A stretch of DNA of 64,000 nt from Pogona vitticeps (lineage: Eukaryota; Chordata; Lepidosauria; Squamata; Agamidae): positions 4,022,501 through 4,086,500 of the forward strand of contig NC_135795.1 of the NCBI RefSeq assembly GCF_051106095.1, read 5' to 3'. The notes under the pieces were generated by a model, which was not told the DNA's origin, ran no database searches, and saw nothing but the letters and a program-made list of their open reading frames with translations. The first letter of the stretch is position 1. Each line of letters begins with the position of its first letter. Of the stretch, positions 22,891 to 42,400 are shown piece after piece. A program made the translations under genes and the position numbers.

Positions 22891-24200
22891 AAAGTCACAA
22901 AATTTATTTATACACGTGTTGAAAAAAAACACATGTTTACAAAGCTCCAGTAGCAATTATTTCCAGGAAAGTTGTTAGATTCTTTTTTTTCCCTTTTGAG
23001 TGCCTCAGTGTTTTAGTTGTTGATGGTTTTTTTTTTTGGCAAGTGGAAACAAATAATACGTCTGTTTCCACACATGGGGGAGGAGGGGGGTCTGGAACCC
23101 ACCAGCCAGCAGGAACAAAACAAAAAATAGTCAGATGCAGTCTTTACAAGTTATTTTGAAAGTCAACAAGGTGGGGCGGCTGCATATTTCTGCGAGATAA
23201 GATCGACCCCGTACAACTCAGGGCCTCCTTTCTGGACACGAAGGCACTTCACGTCATAGGGAACCGGAAATGTGGCTGAGGATGATGGCATTTGTAGTCC
23301 AGCCCAGATGGCACCAGAAGGGAGAGAGCTAGTATAAAAATATCACTCTGTGGTTCTTTTCGTCTTTTTTTTTATTTCCACGGCTGGGCCGTTTCTCTCC
23401 GGCCAGAAGTTCACAACCCCGGTGTTTTTTCTAGGCCTCTTCCCTGGTGCTACGCAACAGATCATCCCCTCCTCCTCATAACAAGCACAGAATGACAGAG
23501 GGAGGATGATTCCCCCTGAAACCGGACTGTCAGCAGGACCGTTCCAGAAGGGCTGGCCTTTCATTCTCGGCCTGGCCGAGCCCCCGAGCAGCCGGGCGTC
23601 TGGCCCCTTCGCCCCAGCGCCTGCCGCTACCCGCCCATTGTACCCAGTTTTGCTGACGGGGGCGCCGTGCTCCCCACCCGAAGCACGCTGGCCGCAGAGG
23701 TACGGACGGCAGAACCGTGTGCCGGACATTTGGGAATCCAAAACAGAAAAATTAAATTATGGTGTCATTACAGCGCAGGGTTGAAGCATCCAAATGGGTT
23801 TGATTGTCCTTGTAACACAACCTACCTTGTCCTGAACAGGCCATCAAGATCCCTTAGCTTCACAAAAGACCCGCCTTTGGCTAAAGAAAGTGGCTACCCC
23901 TCTTCTTCTCTTGCTCAGCCGCTGTTTACTTCATTTTCTCCCATGTTTGGTCTCTTCTCCCCCCCCCCTCCTTTCCTCTTGGGACACTTTGTTCTTGATC
24001 TATGCAATCAGGGATGAGGACACAGAGACCGTGAGCTACATTCTTCCCCATGGAGTCATTTTTTTGCACACACAACCCGAAACTGGGACAAACAAGGTGA
24101 GCCGAGGCTCTTAGAAGCCTCAGAAGGACCGTCTCCCTTTACAATCAATTGTATCAATTGTATGCCCCAGGATCCTTGAGGCTTTATCCACCCCTTCTTT
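22891..24200. other. Intergenic, no gene seen
   Basis: A T-run-rich part, a 92-codon open frame near 23.5-23.8 kb in GC-rich sequence with no recognisable domain, and a possible family E half-word (GTAGTCCAGCCCAGATGG, about 23294). No splice-supported exon was found. Confidence 0.4.
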
Positions 24201-24533
24201 AAGACCCCCCCTGCTCTCTTGTGTTGCTTCTGTGATGTGCTGTCAAGTCACATCCGAGTTGTGGCCAGCCTAAGAGGGCTTCCAAGGGATGTGAGGATTA
24301 AAAAATGTGGTTTTTCCCACGGACCGCCTGTGAATTTCCATTGCTTAGCAGGAACTCGAATCCAGGTCCATGAATCCTACTCTGTCACTCTTATCTATCA
24401 CACTGTGCTGGCTGGTCTGGGTTTGAATCATGTGCTCTTCCATGGAAATTCACTGGAGGTAGGAAATGCGTAAAACCACTCCTTAAATACCTCCCTTGCC
24501 TTGGCAATAGGCTCACTGTAAGTCAGTTCTGGA

Positions 24534-24672
24534 CAGCTCAGTGGTTTAGGTCTCTGGCTGCGGAGCCAGAAGTTGGGAGTTCGATTCCCCCCACTTGTGC
24601 CTCCTGGGCAGGGGCTGGACTGGATGACCCCCAGGGGTCCCTTCCAGCTCTGCAGTTCCACCTCTGCCACCT
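24534..24672 (+). mobile_element. tRNA-headed SINE with CR1-like tail
   Basis: CAGCTCAGTGGTTTAGGTC, then GGGAGTTCGATTCCCCCC (box B), then the GGGGCTGGACTGGATGACC tail. An L2-like 3' tail word (CACCTTGGGTCC ... TATTTTAAATTTAAATT) follows to about 24735. Confidence 0.88.
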
Positions 24673-24804
24673 TGGGTCCTTTTAAAGGAGAAAGCCGGGG
24701 TGGAAAATATTTTAAATTTAAATTAAATTTATTATCAGCAACAATAGCAAAGACGTCGCTCTGGAACGCGAGACTCGCTGGGAGGACCAAGCCCTGCGTT
24801 TGCG

Positions 24805-24916
24805 CCCCCTGACCACTAGAGGGGGCAAGAGATTATTCTCGCCGGGCATCAGCAACCGGGCGTTCCAGTCCCCCGCCACGTGATCGCCCATCATGTGACC
24901 CCGCGGGCGGGACAAC
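24805..24916 (+). promoter_or_regulatory. NAGPA: NAGPA proximal promoter with E-box and M-box
   Basis: Directly upstream of the ATG lie CACGTG (24877-24882) and TCATGTGA (24891-24898), then a GC-rich CCCGCGGGCGGG. CACGTG inside CLEAR-type sites and TCATGTGA M-boxes are known targets of MiT/TFE factors (TFEB, TFE3, MITF), and also of USF. A nearly symmetrical GCCCCCT/AGGGGGC pair sits at 24804-24826. No TATA box is obvious. Function is inferred. Confidence 0.6.
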
Positions 24917-33533
<8,617 letters not shown>

Positions 33534-35290
33534 GACCCAACATCTATAGAAGAGGTTGTCCGTTCCTGAGAAGAAGCCAAGGAGAAACCCCAGCGGCCTT
33601 CAACAGCAAAAAAAAAAATCTTCCAAAGACCTCTTTGTTCCTTAAGGTCAAAACCCAGCGGCTGTTTGCACCGCCCTCTCCTTGCTTCAGGTACGTCTTT
33701 CTTGCAAGAAAGGGGGCCCGGGTCCTCCCGGGACTGCAGCCCTGCGATTTTCTATTTAGAACCGTTAACGATTTTGCAAACATCCGGGTGGTTCTCGAGC
33801 GTCGTTCCCCCCTCCGTGCCGTGAAAAGGGGAGCCAAAGGGGAAATTCAGGCACCTCCTGAATTTCCAAGGAAGCAATTTTTCCATCCCTTAGTTGTTCT
33901 ATAAGAGAGGGAGGTTCTGACGGCAATTCGGAAAGTTGATGAGACCAAATTCATGGGAGAGAAAGCTACCGGGATGACTCGTCATCCTGTTGCGTCAGGG
34001 TCATGCATCCCACGAGATTTAGGCCCACAGGGATCATCCGGTGAGGCAACTCCTCCATCGGTTCCACTGATTCAAATGAGCCTACTCTACGGGTGACTCA
34101 CTCTGCTGAGCAACAGGATTTGGGCCAATCCTGGGGCCGACAGAGGAGTTGGCTCACCGGATCCCCACTGATTCCGCGGGCCTAGCTAAGCAACAGGATC
34201 GCAGCAGCCATGGTTTGGCCCAAGGTTTATTTCTACATAAGGGGAAGCATTTTTTCATACAGAACGTATTTCTGCATTTAGCACGTGCTAGACAGAACTG
34301 CAAACCTATCTCAGGGACCTTCTCCTAAAATGGCAGTTTAAAACATTAGGTTGGAAAGCTCACGCATGTGCACCTTTTTTATAAAACCATGTTTAGCAAG
34401 TGACGGGGCAATTTAGCTTGCACTATAGCTGCGCACCAGATCTCTGATGTACAGCTGCACGGAGCTACATTGGGAGCCTCCACTAAGTCTTCTTAATGCA
34501 GACCTAATTCTTAAATGTAATTTAGTTTTTTTTAAAGCAGAGGCCGGTGCGATGCAGTAGCAAAGGGTGGAACAGGATTATTCAAGATCCTATACAGCCC
34601 TGCGGCTCCCTGAACGATCCCTGGGTCGTGCTGGCCCTTTTTTGGATGTCGCAGAATGATGACCACTGCTTTAGAATACAATATGTAGTAGAACTGCTGT
34701 AGCCACGGGGGATCGGTTCCAAGGGTCTCCGCTGTAGATGCCGAAAAATACAGATGTATTGAAGGCTATACATGGTGTGGTCTCTGCATCACTCCAGAGG
34801 CCAGTTCTGATAAATACATCCCTGGAAATACATTAAATATGTATTTCTGCATTTTTTATTTAGTATTTTCAGAGAGCGGATAAATAAATCAGCGGATACC
34901 GATCCCGCGGATAGGGAGTCCTGCTGTATAAAGCAAAGGGCTTTGAACTAACTAATGGTTTCCATTTTTTTAGTCATTAGAGGGAAACTATGGTACAGCT
35001 GAAGTGGGAAGAGCAGGTGAGAGAGTGGGTCACCTTTTGAGTACCTTATTTTAAAGTCGAATTGCCTGAGCCAGAATATCCAGATCGTTTCTTGTCCTGC
35101 ACTTTACCTCTTTTCGTACCGATTCTGCTCGAAAGCCACTGGGAGTCCGTGCTGACCTCTGCAACGTGCAGATATTTAAATCTATTTTTATGATCTCCAG
35201 AGAGGAATGAAAAACTTGAAGAGGCTTGGCACTCATAATTTATGTGCAAATACTGTGTTTTATAAAATAAATCGGCACTTTTTAATCTTG
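33534..35290 (+). other. NAGPA: Probable NAGPA 3' UTR with AATAAA
   Basis: The strongest plus-strand AATAAA after the stop is at 35266-35271, giving about 1.75 kb. A family B copy at 34690-34932 would then be part of the transcript. The exact end is inferred. Confidence 0.45.
34690..34932. mobile_element. Family B MITE copy
   Basis: Left GTAGAACTGCTGTAGCCACG, middle GGCTATACATGGTGTGGTCTC, right GGATAGGGAGTCCTGCTGTA. The core is degenerate (CACTCCAGAGGCCAGTTC). Confidence 0.65.
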
Positions 35291-35407
35291 TCTCACAATC
35301 CCTTCATTGTGAATTAAATAGAAAATGGCCTTTTCTGCCTTGACAGCATAACAGGGGTTGTGTGGGGTGTGTGTGTGTGCACACACATGGCATTCACCAC
35401 CGCTTCG

Positions 35408-35490
35408 TCGTCTTAGAATTGGTGGAAGGGACCCAACGGATCATCCAGTCCAGCCCCAATCAGAGGGGAATCAAAAAACCAGATCACCTA
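35408..35490 (-). mobile_element. tRNA SINE CR1-like tail fragment
   Basis: TCTTAGAATTGGTGGAAGGG and ATCATCCAGTCCAGCCCC are the reversed SINE tail. It sits between the two converging genes. Confidence 0.65.
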
Positions 35491-35530
35491 AGGCTCAGAA
35501 AATGAGAAATGCAGATGCTCAAAACATTCA

Positions 35531-36476
35531 TTTATTTGGAATCCTGTTAAAAACCTAACATAGATCAGCTTGCTCTCCCTCCTTACCATAAATTATAGGC
35601 GTCCTGCAATGTCGTGATGTTGTTCTTATGGGCCAGGTTGAAACGGGAAATACGTACCGGATATTTCAGCACCAGTTTGATAGGTTTTCCTCCCACCAAC
35701 TTAGTGGAAAACCTCTTTTTTAAAAAAAGCATTAGCAAATTTTGGATATCAAGCAAGGTAGAAACGTCCCGATAATAGTCCTTAAAATGCTCTCCGGCTT
35801 AGAAAACAGAGGCTACTTTAAAAACAGATGTGTACTCACGCTGCTGACTCAGCTGTCCTCCCTGATCTACCGAGCGTGGCGAGTGTTCCTGGATTGGGGC
35901 TTTCGGCCTCCCTTTTGTGATTTCACGTAACTAAGTTGTCAGTGCACACACGAGACGTAACACACGGGAGGAAAAGAGTGAGAACCCCCATCTGGATCAA
36001 CCGAAACTCAGCGAAGAACGTAACTTAAAAACCAAACTGTAGACCCAGGAAGGATGAATTAGAAAGAAGAAATCCATGTTCATCTTTTCAAAAAATACAA
36101 ATTAATCTTTTTTTTACATACATGTTCAGATTAAGGAACTCCGCTGAGCTAATACGTAGAAAGGGGAGGATTGTCCTTGATTTTCCAGGTGGAAAAGTCT
36201 CCGGGGAGAGATTTCCTGCCGGCTCCGATGTGGGGGGGAATGGTTTTCTCCCAATCTCGCCGAGCCACTGACCTCCGAACTTTGGGCAGTTCTAAAACTG
36301 TGACGCCGTTTTGCCTGGCCCAAGGGAGACCCTTGTAATGCAATGTTCCTGATCCACTCCACGAGGCTGAAGTTCTGGCCCCGGAATCAAGAGGGCCCCA
36401 CTCGGTTTCGAGCGTTCTGCCACCCGCCTGGGGTAAGTGGCGCAGCCACCGGCGGGCATCACCCCGCCCCCTCGGA
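35531..36476 (-). other. WDR90: Probable WDR90 3' UTR
   Basis: On the minus strand AATAAA (plus-strand TTTATT) is at 35531-35536, about 0.94 kb beyond the WDR90 stop and 260 bp from the NAGPA signal. No repeat is obvious within. The end is inferred. Confidence 0.4.
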
Positions 36477-39400
36477 TCATCTGCTCTGGACCTCCCACAC
36501 CAGGATCTCGTTGTAGGAAGCCGTGAAGAGGCGCTTCCCGGACGGAGTAAACCTCGAGAGCCAAACGCCGTCATCGTGGCCCCGGTAGTCCTGCTCGGTC
36601 TTGGCCGTACGGTCAATCAGCCTCAGCACCCGCTCTGCAAGGCAAAGTTACAGCCTAAAGGAAGCGTACCGTTTACAGTAGCAGACCGTATCCACGGTTT
36701 CACTTATCCGTAGCCTGAAATTAAAATAGCAAAAGGAAAAAGCCGAGAAATACGTATTTTCACAATGAATTTACCAGAACCGGCCACTAGAGAGAGCCAG
36801 AGAACATGGTATGTGTTCTTGCTTTTGAAGAATACATCACATAGTCTCTGGCTCCCTCTAGTGACTAGTTCTGGTAAATACATAGTGAAAATACATATTT
36901 CTTGATTTCTTCCCCTTTTTACCACATTACATACATCGTCTGCTATTATCTCATGTTTTCAGCATCCACAGGTGGTCTTGGAACCAATTGCCTGCGGATT
37001 TGGGGGTTCTGCTATATTTGTGCTCTCTAATACTGAGATTTTGTTAGACTACTGAAACAACACTCAGTTCCATAATGAAAGCCCAAATCCTAAGAATCTC
37101 AGCCATATGTCCTTTCCAGATTTGAGTTTTCTGCCAGGAAAAGTCCATAACGGATCTGTTTGCTTAAACACGCAACTAAGCCAAGCTCTCGCACGAGCCA
37201 AGGATAGTGCTGTTCAAAAGATTCAGTACAAAAATGGCTGCTCATGATCAAGTTGCATCCGCATTCCTGGTCAGGCGCCAGTCACGTGGGCTGGCGCACC
37301 CAACCAGGAATGCAAACAGCAACTCGTTAATTATCAGCAATTTGCTACTAACAATCTCTGCAATTACTAATCATCCTCAACAGAGTTCTGGCGAACCTTC
37401 GTCGTTCGTTTCTTCCAGTCGGTGTTAAACGAGGAGGAGGAACGTTGAGGACGAAGCGCCTTTGAAAGCTTCTGCCCAGCTTCTGGAGACCTCTTTAGAA
37501 AGGTTCCCCATCAGTTTCACGATCCAGACATCAACCCTCTGTCTGCCTCCCCCCCACCGCCATCTGCATCCTCTGGAAATGATATTGAGCTTCTGGCTCT
37601 TGTGGGTGGGAAGCGATGCTGCGCACCGTCTGTAACCATGGGACTCTCCTGCAAACTCCTCTTGGGGCCGGAGCGCCAGGTATCCCAACGGCCCAACAAG
37701 ACGGCTCGGCGCACCAACCTCTTCCAAATAAAAGAAAGCACAACAGCTAGTCTCCTCCCGTCTGCAGGACTGCCTTTCTACGAGGGGCTTCTCAGACCTC
37801 TCTATCACGCACCCTGCAGAAAGGAGGAACGTTTGAGCCCTCCAAAGACCCACCGTTGAAGCCGACAGCGATCATGGCGGCCGCAGGAGACAAGCTGAGC
37901 GACGTGGCAAAATAAGGCAGGGGGATCCTCTCAATAACCTGCATGCAGCAAGGAAAAGCCCCCAAATGTTAGAATCTTTAAGTTTTCAAATTGATATAAT
38001 AATAATAAAAAACTGCAGAGCTGGAAGGGACCCTCTGCAGTCATCCAGTCCAGCCCCAGTCAAGGAGGCCCCAGTGGGGGGATTTGAACACCCAACCTCT
38101 GGCTCTAAACCCCTGAGCTATCCAGCAGTTATGCCGGCATCGACCCTCTCAGGCCGAGCCCTGTGAGGTAGAGAGAGCCTTCGGGTTCCTCCCCGGGGCC
38201 TTCAGTCTGTAACAATCACAGTCCAGCGAGATCCATCACAACTCGTGTTTGTTCTAGATCTGTGCCAAGGCTTCGACTGGATGTACACAAAGGCACCGAA
38301 ATAAGCCCACAGCTTAAGTGCTGCAACACACACACACACAGCTAAGCTCTCAGGCACCTGTTTCAGCCGCAAGCTGTACAGAAGGATCTCCTTTTGCAAT
38401 CCGAAGCCAACGTAGGCGACCGTTGTGGGGTCCCAGGGGCAAAACGCTGCTAGGCTGGGAGGCAAAGGGTTCGGCACCTGTAACGGAAATGTGAAATATT
38501 GAAATGTTTCCTTTTAATGATATAAGACACCTTGGGTCCTTTTTAAAGGAGAAAAGCAGGGTAGAAGTATTTTAAATGAATTGATGCTTGCATGCTTGCA
38601 TGAATGAATGAATGAATGAATGAATGAATGAATGAATGAATGAATGAATGAATGAATGAATGAATGAATGAATGAATGAATGGGACCGTTACAAGCAGAT
38701 GTACGCCTCCCTGATTCCAAGATTGCAAACCCGGTGAACTAGGATTTGACTGTCTACATCTGAATAATTTTCTCTGTTTTTGCGCACTAAGTGTGGCTTT
38801 CTCTTAAGAATTGGTAGCCTCCTCCAATTTCTGATCATTTCGTCTCTCTAACAGACAAAGCACTTCTACATTTAAACAGAACCCAGCAACAATAACTACA
38901 AATAATTTCAACAATAATTACAAACAGCTGCCTAGAATTTTGTCCTCCAAAGTAAAATGACTCGCATCGAGTCTTGTCCACACTGGCATAGAGTTATGGT
39001 CTATCGTTCCCTGATAGAAGAACCGAAGTATTCTGTTTATGTACTTCTCCATAGCGCTTAAAGCTCTCAGAAAGATAAATTTTACAGGCAAGGTTTCAGA
39101 ACCCACAACACACTGGACCGCTTAGCTCACAGATGGGAAAACTGAGCAAAATCGTCTCACCTCGGGGCCGGTCGGCGCTGGAAAGCTCAGCCAATCGATG
39201 AGCTCGCATTTGTCCTTCATCCAATCAGAGACCCAGACACTGACGCGCCGATCGGCACTCGCGGCCAGCCACAGATCGCCGCCTTCAATCCCCAGCAGGT
39301 CGGTGTGCTAGAGGACATGACACCCGCATGACGACTGCACTTGATTTTAAACATTCCCCACCCACCCAAGAACATTGGCACAGTAGCGTCTGAACTACAG

Positions 39401-42400
39401 TACAAGAGATAAGAAAGGGACTCAATAGAGATAAAGGGTTTATTCACATCTAAAAGATCACACCCCTTTACCTCCAACTGCACAGGGAAGATAAATGCAA
39501 GATGCAAAGGATTGTTTCCATATAAAGAAACGTTTTATCAATATCCATTTTGGAACCTAGACGTCTAGGGTGAAAGGGGTGTGTTCGTTTGCTCCTTGTA
39601 TAATGAGACCTTTTGCACAGAAGGGCCCCAACGTTATGAGTTCACAGGGAGAAAGAAGCATGAGGGAGAAGATACCAAATTGTCTCCCAGAAGGTGTGAA
39701 AGAAGCAGCTCTCGCCTTATGCTAACCGAGAGATCTGGGCTAGGAAAAATGTCTCCAGGCAAGAATCCCTGACCAATCATACTACCGGTCAAGCGCAGAA
39801 AGGAATGGCCTCCAACCGAGAAGGGATGGTGCGAGGAGGAGAAAGAAGCCAACCAGGAGTCAGTCTCACCTCGTGCTTGGAAGCAACTTGTTATACACAA
39901 TATTGCCATAGGCAATTTAACGTATTGACGTATGGCCTTTCATATGTTTAACAAAAGATTTAAAGTGACTTAAAACAGCAGAAGCCTGGTATCTGTGGGG
40001 ATCAATATCTGCCGATTCGCTTATCCACCCTCTGAAAATATTAAAAGAAAAATCCCAGAAATATCTATTTCTAAAGATGAAGTTACGTGAGTAGGCCAAC
40101 AGGGGGAGCCAGAGACTATGCGATGCATAGCGTTCACTAGTAAAATATATTTCTATGAAGTTGTTACCAGAACTGGCCACTAGAGGGAGCCAGAGACCAG
40201 GCTCTGAAGAGCGTTCACTAGCAAAATAGTGTTCACTATTATCTTCCTTTTTCAGTATCCACGGGGGGATTTGGAAGCGATCCCCCGCGGAGAGGAGGAT
40301 CCGACTGTACTAATAAAATGGCCTCCGGTACCATTTATTTCTCTATCTTACACCCAAGGGGATGCTGCTCCAATGGCAGACGGGGTCCTCTCTCACCTGG
40401 TTTCTTGTGCAGTGGATGACGTTGATGGGGGACGACCGGTGGTCGGTTAGCACGCGGACGGTCATTCCTGTACGAGGGCTGCTCACCGCCATGAGCCCGT
40501 CTTTCCCTCCAGACAGGATGATCTCTCCTAGAGAGAGAGAGAGAGAGACAAGGGGAGCGTGAGGAGTCTCGCTCTCCAACTGATGGCCCTCAAGGGTTTC
40601 CTTGAAAAAAAAAATGCCAAACTTGGGGTAGAAAAACCCACATCTCAAAACAGGGCCGAGAAGGGGCTTCATTCACAAAATTCAATCATGGCAAGGAATG
40701 TAGAGCTCAGATGTTTCTCTGGAGGCTTTCCACTTGGGGGCGGCCACGGCTTCTGGGCATGGATTTCATCCCAGGAGGTGTGAGAAGCCAACGTTGTTTG
40801 GAAGGCACCCTTAGGATGGGCCCGGCCCAAAGACCTCTCCCATCCAGGATTGAGCGCCCCCCCCCCCGGTATTTCAGGCCGCGGATCTACATCAGCGGCC
40901 AACACGTTCGAAGGGCCCGAGGAGCGATCCCTTCGAGGCCGAATGCAGGTGGAATACACCCCCTTCCAGGCACAAAAGCCCCAGGGGCGGGGATCAAAAC
41001 AGGAAGTGCCTGGACCTCAACCTCCAGTTTCATTTTTTTTGGGGGGGAGGCAGGAGGGCCCCCCCAAAAATGGATCATGACCATGTTTACCTCCTCCCAC
41101 GCCAAGGATGGTCGGGTAGACCAGATTCCCAGAAAATGCCTCTGCAGGTTGCAAACCGCCCTCGATCACCTCGACCAACATCTTAGGCAACCAGCATCCT
41201 CAGGCCTCCAGACGCGATGGGCTATAATTCCCAACATCCTAGCAGCCTCACTCGAACGGAGGGCCTCAGGGTGGTGGGGAAGACTGTACTTGGTACGGCC
41301 CAGAACCCCGTCCCTTCAAAGGCCAGTCCTTCCAAGTCGGAGTTTTTTTTGGGGGGGGGTCTCCTATGTGTCGGGGCAGAGGTTGGAGGAAGGGGGGGCA
41401 GCAAGACACAGCAGCACCTTGACTGAAGGGCTGCTCGCTGTTTCTGATCATTGGCTTAATTGCGTTTGAAATAGCATGATAATGCTGTGCTTCCAGCTGT
41501 ATCTGCTTTTTGTGTTTCGAACAGCACGGAGTGCGAATCGGGGAGAAAGGCAAGGAAGGAATAACGCAAGCAAGCAAAAAAAAGAGGCCGAAATTGGTAG
41601 CAGACCAGTGGAAGCAAAGCAAAGCAAGACACGCGGATTATATACTGTCTCAAAGGACTTAAGGCACTGTCTTGGCGGTTTACAATTTAAATATGCAGGC
41701 TACACAATGCTGTCCCCCCCCCGCCCCCCAGGTACTCAGTTTGCCAACATCAAGGGTGGAAGGCTGTCAACCTCCAGCCTGCCCCCTGAGCCCGTTGTGA
41801 TCAAAATCGATCACGAGCAGAGTCTTGACTGCAGTCCTGCCGTTCAGCCCTCGCACGGCGAGGCACTCGCGACCCTACCGTCGGCCGAGTATCCGAGCGC
41901 AGTCACGGCGACGGAGTGGGGGTGCATCTTCAGCTCCATCTCCGTCCGGGACAGGCTGAACACCCGGATGGTGCCGTCGCTGTAGCCGGCCACGATGTGC
42001 TGGCTTTCTGCCCCGTCGGCGGACGGGGATACAGGGCTCCAGGCCAGACACAGGCAACTCTTAAAAGAGAGAGAAGGGTCAGTGTGTCAGGAAGGCTGTG
42101 CAGCAAAAAACAAAGAACCTGGGTGCGAGTCCCCCCCCCTCTTTGTCGCAGACCCCCAGGCACGAGAGCACGTTGCCTTGCAAGGATTAAAAGCCGCCTC
42201 TGCTGCTAGAAGCTAAGCTGCCCCATCTCTGCAGGTTAGGAAGCGACCTATGGGTCAACGTAGCGGTGCCCATGTGCAAGTATTACATCTGGAGCCCCAG
42301 CTTTCTAATTACAGCAGGACCCCTGTATCCACGGGAATCATTATCCACTGATCCATTTATCCATGGTCAGAAAATATTAAAATATATTTTTAAAGAATCC

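Noticed and set aside
24534-24610. Possible tRNA gene
   Set aside because: A-box and B-box words belong to a SINE head with a CR1-like tail; the same head recurs about ten times in the window.
40711-41469. 252-codon open frame in a WDR90 intron
   Set aside because: Lies between two well-supported WDR90 exons on the other strand, with no homology.
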